A stretch of DNA of 64,000 nt, taken from assembly GCA_039566865.1 (NCBI GenBank), contig CM076947.1, positions 23,747,501-23,811,500 of the forward strand, read 5' to 3'. Below, in pieces: positions 1 through 12,900 of this stretch (the first letter of the stretch is position 1; each line of letters begins with the position of its first letter). The position numbers and the translations under genes are program-made. This DNA is from Aurelia coerulea. Taxonomy: Eukaryota > Cnidaria > Scyphozoa > Semaeostomeae > Ulmaridae. The notes beneath the pieces are model-generated. The model saw only the letters and a program-made list of their open reading frames with translations. It ran no database searches and had not been told where the DNA came from.

Positions 1-2746
1 CCGGTAGAATTTGTTTTTCTTCCTCCGGTAGAATTTGTTTTTCTTCCTCCGGTAGAATTTGTTTTCTTCCTCAGGTAGAATTTGTTTTCTTCCTCAGGTA
101 GAATTTGTTTTCTTCCTCAGGTAGAATTTTTTTTCTTCCTCAGGTAGAATTTGTTTTTCTTCCCCAGGTAGAATTTGTTTTTCTTCCCCAGGTAGAATTT
201 GTTTTTCTTCCTCCGGTAGAATTTGTTTTTCTTCCTCCGGTAGAATTTGTTTTTCTTCCTCCGGTAGAATTTGTTTTTCTTCCTCCGGTAGAATTTGTTT
301 TTCTTCCTCAGGTAGAATTTGTTTTCTTCCTCAGGTAGAATTTATTTTCTTCCTCAGGTAGAATTTGTTTTCTTCCTCAGGTAGAATTTATTTTCTTCCT
401 CAGGTAGAATTTGTTTTTCTTCCCCAGGTAGAATTTGTTTTTCTTCCCCAGGTAGAATTTGTTTTTCTTCCTCCGGTAGAATTGGTTTTCTTCCTCCGGT
501 AGAATTGGTTTTCTTCCTCCGGTAGAATTTATTTTTCTTCCTCAGGTAGAATTTGTTTTTCTTCCTCAGGTAGAATTTGTTTTTCTTCCTCAGGTAGAAT
601 TTGTTTTTCTTCCTCAGGTAGAATTTATTTTTCTTCCCCAGGTAGAATTTGTTTTCTTCCTCAGGTAGAATTTATTTTTCTTCCCCAGGTAGAATTTGTT
701 TTCTTCCTGAGGTAGAATTTATTTTTCTTCCTCCGGTAGAATTTGTTTTTCTTCCCCAGGTAGAATTTGTTTTTCTTCCTCCAGGGTAGAATTTGTTTTT
801 CTTCCTCAGGTAGAATTTGTTTTTCTTCCTCCGGTAGAATTTGTTTTTCTTCCCCAGGTAGAATTTGTTTTTCTTCCTCAGGTAGAATTTGTTTTTCTTC
901 CTCAGGTAGAATTTGCTTTTCTTCTTCCGGTAGAATTTGTTTTTCTTCCTCCGGTAGAATTTGTTTTTTCTTCCTCCGGTAGAATTTGTTTTTCTTCCTC
1001 CGGTAGAATTTGTTTTCTTCCTCCGGTAGAATTTGTTTTTCTTCCTCCGGTAGAATTTGTTTTTCTTCCTCCGGTAGAATTTGTTTTTCTTCCTCAGGTA
1101 GAATTTGTTTTTCTTCCTCAGGTAGAATTTGTTTTTTTCTTCCTCAGGTAGAATTTGTTTTTCTTCCTCAGGTAGAATTTGTTTTTCTTCCCCAGGTAGA
1201 ATTTGTTTTTCTTCCTCAGGTAGAATTTGTTTTTCTTCCTCCGGTAGAATTTGTTTTTCTTCCTCCGGTAGAATTTGTTTTTCTTCCTCCGGTAGAATTT
1301 GTTTTTCTTCCTCCGGTAGAATTTGTTTTCTTCCTCAGGTAGAATTTGTTTTCTTCCTCAGGTAGAATTTGTTTTTCTTCCTCAGGTAGAATTTGTTTTT
1401 CTTCCTCAGGTAGAATTTGTTTTTCTTCCTCAGGTAGAATTTGTTTTTCTTCCTCCGGTAGAATTTGTTTTTCTTCCTCCGGTAGAATTTGTTTTCTTCC
1501 TCCGGTAGAATTTGTTTTCTTCCTCCGGTAGAATTTGTTTTTCTTCCTCCGGTAGAATTTGTTTTTCTTCCTCCGGTAGAATTTGTTTTTCTTCCTCCGG
1601 TAGAATTTGTTTTTCTTCCTCCGGTAGAATTTGTTTTCTTCCTCAGGTAGAATTTGTTTTTCTTCCTCAGGTAGAATTTATTTTTCTTCCTCAGGTAGAA
1701 TTTGTTTTTCTTCCTCAGGTAGAATTTGTTTTTCTTCCTCAGGTAGAATTTGTTTTTCTTCCTCAGGTAGAATTTATTTTTCTTCCCCAGGTAGAATTTG
1801 TTTTCTTCCTCAGGTAGAATTTATTTTTCTTCCCCAGGTAGAATTTGTTTTTCTTCCCCAGGTAGAATTTGTTTTCTTCCTCAGGTAGAATTTGTTTTCT
1901 TCCTCAGGTAGAATTTGTTTTCTTCCTGAGGTAGAATTTATTTTTCTTCCTCCGGTAGAATTTGTTTTTCTTCCCCAGGTAGAATTTGTTTTTCTTCCTC
2001 AGGTAGAATTTGTTTTTCTTCCTCAGGTAGAATTTGTTTTTCTTCCTCAGGTAGAATTTGTTTTTCTTCCTCAGGTAGAATTTGTTTTTCTTCCTCAGGT
2101 AGAATTTGTTTTTCTTCCCCAGGTAGAATTTGTTTTTCTTCCTCAGGTAGAATTTGAATTTGTTTTTCTTCCTCAGGTAGAATTCCTCCGGTAGAATTTG
2201 TTTTTCTTCCTCCGGTAGAATTTGTTTTTCTTCCTCCGGTAGAATTTGTTTTTCTTCCTCCGGTAGAATTTGTTTTTCTTCCTCCGGTAGAATTTGTTTT
2301 CTTCCTCAGGTAGAATTTGTTTTCTTCCTCAGGTAGAATTTATTTTCTTCCTCAGGTAGAATTTGTTTTTCTTCCCCAGGTAGAATTTGTTTTTCTTCCC
2401 CAGGTAGAATTTGTTTTTCTTCCTCCAGGTAGAATTTGTTTTTCTTCCTCCGGTAGAATTTGTTTTTCTTCCTCCGGTAGAATTTGTTTTTCTTCCTCCG
2501 GTAGAATTTGTTTTCTTCCTCAGGTAGAATTTGTTTTCTTCCTCAGGTAGAATTTATTTTCTTCCTCAGGTAGAATTTGTTTTTCTTCCCCAGGTAGAAT
2601 TTGTTTTTCTTCCCCAGGTAGAATTTGTTTTTCTTCCTCCGGTAGAATTTGTTTTCTTCCTCCGGTAGAATTTGTTTTCTTCCTCCGGTAGAATTTGTTT
2701 TTTCTTCCTCAGGTAGAATTTAGTTTTCTTCCTCCGGTAGAAGTCC
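1..2746. repeat. Minisatellite array, 23/24-bp unit, about 115 copies
   Basis: Head-to-tail units of the form CTTCCTCAGGTAGAATTTG plus a short T run fill the left end and start before the window. Variants differ at CTCAGG/CTCCGG/CCCCAGG, at TTTGTT/TTTATT, and in T-run length (4-6), which shifts the period between 23 and 24. When 24-bp units run together the array stays open in all frames and yields artificial repeat peptides (LPQVEFVF and SSSGRICF types); these are not genes. Gene A exons resume at 3872 and the homologue of the preceding gene B exon is not found in 2747-3871, so the array most likely lies in a gene A intron (inference). The last unit decays near 2746. Confidence 0.97.
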
Positions 2747-2759
2747 GTCTTACCGTTCC

Positions 2760-2806
2760 CTTTTCGGTAGTTCCTGGATCCGCCATTCCCTGGATCCGCC
2801 ATTCCA
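2760..2806. repeat. Short tandem duplication beside the minisatellite
   Basis: A unit of about 17 bp containing CTGGATCCGCCATTCC occurs twice in a row directly after the array. No other feature is seen between the array and the K-type repeat that follows. Confidence 0.7.
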
Positions 2807-2984
2807 ACATTCTGGAAGAGGGCTTTCTTGACGAGAAGTTAGTTGAAGAGAAGAAGGGATAGACTTGGGACAAGTCTACTCAGGGCCCGGTTGTTAAAAA
2901 CTGGCATTAGGCTAACGCTGGATTAGGACTATGAAAATGACTACAGAATTATGCTTTTTAATTTAAGATTGGGCTTTTCAATAA

Positions 2985-3841
2985 GGCCCAGATCTATAAT
3001 TCCACCATTGGGCTTTTCAGAAATCTTGAATATTTTTCGAAATTACAGATTATTTTTTTATATTAACTCGTTTGAGGACGTGACGTCATCAAATCTCTAA
3101 TTCGTAAACCAAAAGAGTGAAAGAATCGTGTTTGATACCATATTGTAGACATTCATAAACCATAGTTTTCTTGAAATTACGTTTGTCGAAAGGTTGAGAA
3201 AGAACGATGGTTAAAGTTTTTTGGAAGTTGTTGTTGAATTCTTAAAACAAAAGAAAACACTCTAATTCTGAAAATATTGAAGATTTCAGAGAAGTCCGTC
3301 AGTAGAAGTATAGTGAATTTGCTAAAGTTTCTCTGAAGCCACTCAGTTCCATGGGTGGAAACAATAGCAGACCACAGCACTAACGGTCCCAGAAAATTTC
3401 TCAGGGCTCCAGAAAGAATGAAACGTGAGAAGGAGAGGAGAATTGATGATTCAAATTTTGAGTGAAAATTCAAAATTTTCTCTTTGCATTTCAAGTCTTT
3501 GGAACTTGGATTGATATTTGGTTAATTTAGGCTGTCTCCAGTCTAAGAAAACACTGTTTATAACTCAGTAAGTATAGTCAAAAATCAACAGAATTCGCTG
3601 AATAACATTTACGATTATTAAGATTGAGGTTCACTGATTAATCTTCAGAATCTACCCCACGTATATCTATCATGACCCATCAAAGGTGGATTCTTGTTTG
3701 AAGCACCTGGCTGTCACAGAAAGTTTTCTCAACGACTTTTGGTCCAAGAAATTAAAATATTTTTTCCACCCCTGCTCAGTTCAAAGAAATAGGCCATAGA
3801 ATTTTACGCCAACTTTTTAAAGACTTAAAACCTATGTTGTG
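2985..3841. mobile_element. Degenerate K-family foldback element (K1)
   Basis: Matches the interior of the K family (see 4871-5392): the segments TCTATAATTCCACC, TGACGTCATCAAAT at 3081 and ATACCATATTGTAGACATTC are recognisable. The right terminus, reading ACTTTTTAAAGACTTAAAACCTATG in split form, is at about 3800-3836. The left terminus is lost and about 260 bp separates the internal part from the right end, so a deletion or insertion has occurred. It fills the intron just before the first visible gene A exon. Confidence 0.7.
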
Positions 3842-3871
3842 ATGCGGTATTAAATGCATTTTTCATTGTAG

Positions 3872-3943
3872 GTGTTGTCTTCAGACAGGAACGTCACAGT
3901 GGTTTCCCTTTCGATCGACCGCCTCTACAAGCAGTCGATGAAA
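3872..3943 (+). CDS. Gene A exon 1 (first visible), 72 nt
   Basis: Acceptor TTCATTGTAG, donor GTAAGT, phase 1 to phase 1. Read in the gene B phase it gives GVVFRQERHSGFPFDRPPLQ and then AVDE, matching gene B GVVIKKDHNRQVTFDRPLMK. The shared FDRP is the strongest point. A longer open frame that starts at the same place in another phase does not align and is a shadow. Confidence 0.85.
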
Positions 3944-6900
3944 GTAAGTAATGTTTCTGCTACAAGTCTGTTATCTACTGGGTGTCACAAAAAGCACATC
4001 CTGTTTAAAAAATCACGAACATTTAATGACAAAGACAATCTTGAAATTTTTCTTATTTTGACAATTAGTTGAAGGACTAAATTGTTTTCCCAGGTAGGAC
4101 AGCAAATTACACTTTTTTGGGGCTGCTTGGTTGATGAAGCATAATGCAAAATGATTGATAATTACCACAAGTAGAAGGCATTGCAATTCTCCAATATTTA
4201 GGTCTTAAATGAAACAGTTACTATCATCTCCTCAATGAAATAGACAAAATCCGCGATATAGATCTTTAGCTTTGTTCTTCTTCTTTCGTTATAAACTCGC
4301 AACTTATCTTATAGGGCAAACTCTTGCCTTGTGCACGCGAAAGGTGGTTTTAAAGATAAGTTATGTGCTTCTATCGAAAGAAGAAGGGTGAATCTAAATT
4401 TCTGCCTAGCGAGTTTTGTTTATTTAATTCAAGAACCGAGAAGTAATTGTTTCATCTAAGCCCAAAATATGCAAGAATTACAATGCCTTCTGCTCTGCTC
4501 CTGAATCAAATAAACAAAATCCGGCTGGCAGAACTTTAGAGTTACCCTTCTTCTTTCGTTATAAGCACATAGTGTCTTTTTAAAACCACCTTTCGCCTGC
4601 GCAAGGCAAGAGTTTGTCCTACTTGTTTCGGGGCAACTTGTGCGGCTTTGTTGTTTTGAATTACTGGTTGAGAGAATTTCGTTTGTTGGCAATCGCTAAT
4701 CGCTTTGAATTGAGGTGTCAATCAAAAGCAACTGATGCTATTGTATTGCAAAATCTGCCCTTGTTGTCAGCAGTAGCTATTTTCTTGAATTCCGGTGTCA
4801 ATCATCAATCAAAAGCAACAGATGCCAGTGTGTTACAAAATCTGTTCTTCTTGCTGGCAAGCTGGTTTAAGCATAGGTCCCAAATCTTTAAATCGCCATA
4901 AAGTGGTGGGTGTAAAATTCTTTGACCTATTTCTTTCAGTTGAATGGCTCGAAAGAAACTTTAGCTACTTACCTATAATTCTACCGTTGGACTTTTCAGA
5001 AATTTGGAATATTTTTCGAGATAACCGCGTATTTTGTAGTCTAACTCATTTGAGGATTTGACGTCATCAAATTCCTAAATTGTAAACCAGAAGAGTGATA
5101 GACTTTTGCTTGATACCATATTGTAGACATTCGTAAACTATGGTTTTCTTGGAAATAATTTCATGTTGCGTCAAACTGTTTAGAAATTACGATGGCTTTA
5201 AGTTTTTTTGAAAATTTTTCTTGAATTCTTCAGAAGGAGAAAAACAATCTAAATCAGAAAATATTGAAGATTTTATTAAAGTCCAACGGTAGAATCATAG
5301 CGAAATAGCTAAAGTTTCTTTGAAGTCATTCAGTTCAAAGAAATAGGTCCTTGAATTTTACACAACCATTTTAAAGATTTGGAACGTATGCTGCTGGTTT
5401 ATGGCTTATTTTATAGATATCATCCTTTTTTGCAGGTTATACAGAAGGAGGAGTTGGGTTCGTAGCTGAAGACCTAGATTTGCGTGAATGCAGAAGCTCT
5501 GACTGGAAAATGTGCAGCTTTTTACGACTTCATTTCAGAAGGCTGAGTCTTAAGTACATGGGAAGATTGCTTCTGAAGCAAATGAAAATGAAAGCAAGAT
5601 TGCAAGAAACGCTCAACCTGGGAACTGATTTAGTTTTTGGCAGTATTATCAAATCTAAAATGAGTGCGAAAAAAGGAGGTGGTCGACTGGTGTTCGAAAG
5701 TGATGTTTGCTTTGCAAGATCCAGTGAATGCTTTCCAGGTTTGCACTGTCATTAAATAAAGCATAGGTTCCAAATCTTTAATTCTGCGTAAAAAGGTGGG
5801 TGTAAAATTCAATGAACTATTTCTTCTAGTTGAATGGCTTGAAAGAAACTTTAGATACTTATCTATAATTCTACCGTTGGACTTTTCATAATTTTTGAAT
5901 ATTTTTGGAAATTACAGCTTATCTTGCATTTCAACTCATTTGAGGATGTGACGTCATCAAATTTCAAAATCATAAACCAGATGAGTGACAAACTTTTTTT
6001 TGATACCATATTGTAGGCATCCATAAACTATGGTTTTCTTCGACATTATTTCATGTTACGTGAAACAGTTTAGCCATTACGATGGTTTTCAGTTTTTCTG
6101 AAAATTTTTCTTGAATTCTTGAAAAAGAAGAAAAACACTCTAATTCTGAAAATATTGAAGATTTCAGAAAATTCCAACGGTAAAATTATAGAGAAATAGC
6201 TAAAGTTTCTTTGAAGTCATTCAGTTCAAAGAAATAGGTCCTTCAATTTTACACCAGCCTTTTTAAACATTTGGAGCCTATGCTATTAAATAATTTTAAA
6301 TTCAAGTGTGTTTGCTCTACCGGGTCAAAAAAAGTTCAAAAGTTTCAAAAGTCGCAGTGCCTAGAGTACTCGATGGATTTGAATGGATCGAAGTTTGATT
6401 GATAGTCGTTTTCTTTGCACTAAATAACTCGTCTGCTCTTTTATATTGCGAAGAAAGCTATTCAAAGAGGGACACGCCCTTCTAAACTCTTTTCTTCATA
6501 ATCCTCACCTCTAGAATTTCCTCGTAAATGCTTTTATATACACCTCGTTGATACTTTAGATTCATTCGAAATCACTCTCTGATAAGGACACGAGTCTGAA
6601 AGGCCTCCGTGTGTTAGAATATATCTTAGTATTTTTGTCGTCCAACCTCTCTCTACATCAAGTTTCTACCGGGTGAGCCAGAAAAAAGTTCCCACTTTTG
6701 AAAGTTCATAGCATCAAGAGTACTAAATTGATTGGAATGAATCAATGTTTGCTTGACAGCCAAAAGACCGAAGTATTTTTGTGATTTTTCTCACGTTCTT
6801 TCGAGCATTGGAAAAATTGATAAATTCAAGCTTACAAAAACTTGATGGTTGCAAAATGACTGAAAAAGGAATATAATGCTTGATCAAATCATAAAGGACT

Positions 6901-9900
6901 CCTCGCTCAGAACAACAGAGAAAATGCAATTTCTCGTGGGTGAGAGATATCGTCTGCACATCTATTGCCATGGGATTGAAAATCTTTAGTATCTGTTTGA
7001 GAATCTATTTCTTGTAACTCTTGAGAGAGGTGAAACGCATGTGCGTATTGTTCTGTGTGAGGAGAGTCCTAACGATTTTATCAAGTGTTTTAGGCCTTTT
7101 TCTGTAATCTTGCAGCCATGAAATTTTTGTAAAGTTGAATTTACCTATATTTGCAGTGCTCGTAAGAAGACGAGAAGAATCACAAATATACTTCGATCTT
7201 TTGGCTTTCAACTAGAATTTCAATCATTCAAATCCACGAAGTACTTGTGGTGCTACGAATTTTAGAAAGTGGGAACTTTTTTCTGGCTCACCCTGTAGTT
7301 ATACCGGGTGAGTCAAAAAAAACGTGGGGTGTTTGGCGGACTGTGACGTTGCTTGTAGCCACCCGATCGTCGTGAAATAAATTTGTCCATGCAGCAAAAG
7401 GTCTAACTTAGATTATAAGGCTAACCTCATTAAAATCGGTCACTTGGTGCATTAGTTAAAACGTATTTTCTTTGTAAGGCCTTGTATGGGAGTCTTGCAA
7501 ACTGATGGAATCTTTAGCCAGCAAGGCCATTCAGCATTTTAGCCTTGCCAAAGTTACAGATACACGTGGTATTATCAGAGGTGAATGAAATAGTTAGGAA
7601 ATAGTGTTTTCTCTCCTGATAATACCACATGTATCTGTAACTTTGGTAAGGCTAAAATGCTGAAGGGCCTTGGCTAAAGATTCCATCAGTTTGCAAGACT
7701 CCCATACAACCCCTTACAAAGAAAATACGTTTTAACTAATGCACCAAGTGACCGATTTTAATGAGGTTAGGCTTATAATCTAAGTTAGACCTTTTGCTGC
7801 ATGGACACATTTATTTCACGACGATCGGGTGGCTGCAAGCAACGTCACAGTCCGCCAAACACCCCACGTTTTTTTTGACTCACCCGGTATATTTTACCAA
7901 GTTTTTGGTGCATCAAAGTTGCAAAAATGTTCTGCCTGATCGCAAGTAATGTTGATGATGATCGTCATAATTATTTTCACTTGAATGGAACGTTTGAATT
8001 ATTCTCAATGAAACTATATGATATTTCAGGCGAATTGCTACTTCTCCAGTGGAACTGGGTAAAGTTTTTCCCAAGATGGAATTGGTTTGCGTTGGGCAAA
8101 AAATCGTGCGTATGCTAGCAGTTGAATGAAAATGTATTTTCTCCATCAAATCAATTTCTCTTTTGTCCCAACCCTTGGTTAAATAATGAACGGTCCCTGA
8201 GTTCGAATGTCATTTCATTGAATATTCTATTTTTCCGTTTTGTCAGGGAAGATATATGATGATGGAACGAACCGAGTGATGTTGGAATTTGGAGGCAGTG
8301 AAAACGACGAATCAAGTGAAATATTAGGGCTGAACTATGTCACATTGAGACCTGTAAAAGGCAAATATGCAATACCCTCTGATCAGAAAATAGAGGTTGT
8401 CGGTAAGTGCTGGCATTTTCTTTAAAGTCTGGCGTTTTGTATGATTGATGATAAAAGGAAAGATTATACTGTCATGAATGGTGTATCGTACTCTTCCACC
8501 ATTTTCGTCTTTTCTTTGCAAAATTACATGTTCAAATAAGTGACTTGTGCTTATTGATCACAGTGGGCACCATTTGGGGGTCATAAGGAAATAGGACTTC
8601 GAAACATGATCACTTGCTGAAATGAAAACTAGACATCCTAAATAGTATATAAATCCAAATATAAATCCAAATATATCGAGAGTTGAAGAAATGAAAGACC
8701 TTGGAGTGGTAATGGATAGCAAGCTAAAGTTCGATAAACATATTGCAGAAATATCTAAAAAAGCCACTGGAGTGCTCGCATCAATCAAGAGAACACTGAC
8801 TTACATAGACAGAAACGTGTTCATTGGTCTTTACAAGAGTCTCGTCAGACCTTTGCTAGAAACATCTGTCTCCGTATGGAACCCGTATATGGTTAAACAC
8901 ATAAAACAACTAGAGGCCGTTCAAAGAAGAGCAACAAAGCTTGTTCGCGGCATCAACCAATTATCATATAATGAAAGATTACAAGCTTTAAAATTACCGA
9001 CTCTTCGGTATAGGAGAAAGCGCGGTGACATGATAACAACTTACAAAATATTTCATGGCCTCGTTGACACTGACCCCTCAAAGTTCTTCAAGATCAACGA
9101 CAATAAGACAAGGGGTCATAAATACAAAATAGTGTTGAGCAAATGCAGATTAGATGTGAGAAAGAACTTTTATTCTCAGCGAATAATAAAAGAGTGGAAC
9201 TGCTTGCCAGCTAACATCGTCGAAGCAAAGGATGTAATAACGTTCGAAAAACTGGGATTCAAAATTCGAATTCAAACTAAACTAGATTAGTAGTCATAGA
9301 CAGTCAGGGTTTTATAGGCCTTGGCCTTCCAGCCCCTTAAACAACATTTATTATTATTATTATTATAATAGTCAGAAAGGGATTAGAATAGACTTTTCTA
9401 GCGTAAAATTAAAATGAAGATTCGATTTTCCTTTGAAATCCTTTTTAAAGGGTTTTAACCTGTATTATGTATTCGGCAAGCGGAGATGACAAATTTTACG
9501 TTGCAGGAAGGAAATAGCTTCCCAACCCTTCCATATCTCATGATTATTGCCACCTAAGGTAGAATTTGATAGCTGGAAACAAGTTCGATTCACAAATGTA
9601 TTCGTTGTTTACATCATGATGTCAGTTCTATGAAAAATGTTTAGCAGCTAAGATTTCTGAATGCCACAGGTGGGACAATGAACCAAAGGTACCGTCTGCT
9701 CAACATATTGTAATTTCAGAAAGGTATATAATTCATAGTTTGCGTTATTCAAGATACTATCTAAAATTTTACACGAAAAAGCAGGAAATATTGTCCCCAG
9801 AATGTATCCTTTTCAATCCCTCTTTCCATTCTGTAGGTAAACTATAAAATTCTACAATTCTGGCAGTATTTTTCCCTTCATATTCGACCTTGAAACTCAT

Positions 9901-12900
9901 AGAAAGTCCGTGTTTTTGACCGACAAAGTTCATAAAGCTCCTCTATGATCAAAAGACAGTTGAGCAATGGAAATAACCAGGTTTTGCGAGATACACAAAA
10001 GTTTTCCAACTTCTCCAGGTTTCCAAGTAAGATAATTTCGGAATGGAGCAGATGGTGCCAGCCTAGTTTCAGGTTCAAGTTCATTCCATTCGGACAGACA
10101 ATGAGGATAAAAAGTAGATTTGAACTTTGCAGTTATTGCCCTCACTTGTTCGATGACGTCAGGTTTGCGAAGAGAGCATTGAAACTGCTGAAGTGATGGA
10201 ATTGGATCCCTTGTACAGTTCGGGGTTAGGTTGTTTACAATTTTAAAGAACAAAATAAGGCGTCTACCCCACCTACGAAGACTGAAAGATTCCCATCCAA
10301 GCTCAGCGTACAACTTTCCTCTGGATGTTCCCCTCCATGTACTGGACACGGCTAAAGCTGCAGAATGTTGGACGGATTCTAGCTTTTCCATTAGATTAGA
10401 CAAGGTGAAATCTCCGCTGAACTCGCATAGCACATAGGTTCCAAATCTTTATTTCGGTGTAAAAAGGTGGGTGTAAAATTCATTGACCTATTTCTTCTGA
10501 TTGAATGGCTTGAAAGAAACTTAAGATACTTATCTATAATTCTACCGTTGGACTTTTCAGAAATTTGGAATATTTATGGAAATTACAGCATATTTTATAT
10601 TTCAATTCATTTGAGGATGTGACGTCATCAAAATTTCTAAATCATAAACCAGATGAGTGACAGACTTTTGCTTGATACCATATTGTAGGCATTCATAAAC
10701 GATGCTTTTCTTCGAAGTTTCTTCATGTTGCAGCAAACAGTTTAGAAATTACGATGGTTGTAAGTTATTTCTGAAAATTTTTCTTGTATTCTTGAAAAAG
10801 AAGAAAACACTCTAATTCTGAAAACTTTGAAGATTTCAGAAAATTCCAACGGTAGAATAATAGAGAATTAGCTAAAGTTTCTTTGAAGTCATTTAGTTCA
10901 AAGAAATAAATCACTCAATTTTACACCAGCCTTTTTAAAGATTTGGAACCTATGCTAACTCGCATAGCTTTGATGGATCGAAATTCGAATTGAAATAAGA
11001 TGAACCAAAACAAGCAAACAAACAAACAAAAATAATGAATATGATTTACTTCTTTGAAGAGCTACGTTCAAGAATGCATGTTGGAACAGATGATGACAAA
11101 GCAATTGAATTCTCCGGTGGCACAGGAAGACAATACATTAAACTCAATGGCAATCGACAAGTAAAATTTGTTGGTGAAAAAAGCCACATGGAGTTCAAAA
11201 AGATATTGAAAGCATTTGGTCGTAGCACACAACACAAACAATTGAAAAAAGCTAATTTCACTGGGCAGGTCGTGGTTGCATACAATTCAGCTGATGAAGG
11301 TACTCTCCATTTTGATATTCCTATTGACTTATGTATAGAATACAGATAATCATACCGGGTGTCTCAGAAAAAAGTACCCCGTTTTGATTGCAAATAGGAA
11401 CAAAACGATTAGATATAGTTATTCTCCGAGGTCGCAGCTAAATGTATCAATCTTCAACTTAGATGCACATACCTTGCATTTAAAAATCGTACACCAAACA
11501 CCGGAGATACAAGTGTGCAAAGTCAAAATTTACAGTGCACCCAAAACCAGAGGTTTTGAAAAAGGGCCTAATCATGATTTGTGTCATGGACAGTTTCTAA
11601 AGCACCTGTAAACTTTAATTTTCAGTTTTTTGCTTTTGAAAAGAATAAAAGACGCACGGGCATGACCCTGAAAAAACAAATATATTAAAAATGTGGTAAA
11701 AATGATAAAGTCGTGCCACATCTCCAAAATAAGCGTGCATGTGCTCCTTTCCTTGTATTTGATACAAAACACTTGGGATGGAATGCAACGCAAAGACCGA
11801 TTCCGCTAAAGAAAAGTCATTTCAAGAACAATTATAATAATGATATAATAATCTTTCATATTTATACAGGTTAATTTGTTCAGTAAATAAGATTACTGTT
11901 ATCAATCAAAGACCTGTATTGAAATACAATTGAAGCAATTCAAGGTATAATTACTTTCAAAAGTAAAACCTAAAGCCTGAAGTTGAAAATTATTGTGCAA
12001 AATAGCTATGTGATGTCAAATCATGGCTAGGCCCTTTCTCAAAACCCCTTTTCAGGTAAAACCACAACCAACATCTTAAAATGAAATTTAGCTTTTTGGC
12101 AATCAAATAAAAAAATGTTGTTGAAAATCGGTTCATTGGTTATGAACATGTAAACAATCAAACAATAATACATCTTATTATATGGCGTTCGAAGATACGG
12201 CTTCTCGGACCGGCAACGGAGCAATCTGATTGGTTCTTGATCGGTCCGCAAAAACCGTATTTTCGAAGGCGTATTTTCGAAGCCGTATTGGAACGGGCGT
12301 TGCCTTAAAAGTCAACAACAAGTGAAGAAGCTTCTCGTGTAGGCTTATGCTGCAAGAATTGTCAGCCAAAGTTTAGCTTATTCCTCGAAAAATTCTTTAC
12401 TGTAAACTTTGAAGACGAACTTGCAATCATACACAAGAAAAATGTCAATGTAGCTAACGTCGAAACGTCCAACTACAGTGATGCGCAGGATCAAAGACAC
12501 AACAAAAATTACAATACAATACAATGAACAATGTTCTCAAAAGGTTCTGCCATATAATAAAGCCTTTATTAAACGATTACTTGATCCATGCTGGAAAATA
12601 TTTGGACCTTAGTTCCTTGTACGGACCTCACTGCGTTCGGTCCGTACGTCAAACTGCGGTCCAAATATTTTCCAGCATGGACCTCGTAATCGTTTAATAA
12701 CCGCATAATTTTGGGACACCCGGTATGTGGGGTGGAAGTTCTGATTTTGACTACTTTTACCCTCAGAGTGGGGCACTGTGATGATAGCATAAGTTTGAAA
12801 GGCGTCAGTGTGCCAATAACCTATTGGACTTTTTTCGTTTCTTGCACTTGTCATTTCATTGTCATTTTATCGTACCAACTTTATCAAATATATAATCTTT

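Noticed and set aside
105..2550. Series of 60-110-codon open frames with VEFVFLP / GRICFSS repeats
   Set aside because: They arise from a 24-bp minisatellite with no stops in register; all frames are open and no exon border or homology supports coding.
3872..4072. 66-codon frame starting MLSSDRNVTVV
   Set aside because: Another phase of the same 72 nt aligns to the gene B exon (FDRP) and splices in frame; the longer frame runs into the intron.
8691..9290. 199-codon frame as a host gene
   Set aside because: It is the C-terminus of a 5'-truncated LINE with a 3' simple-repeat tail.
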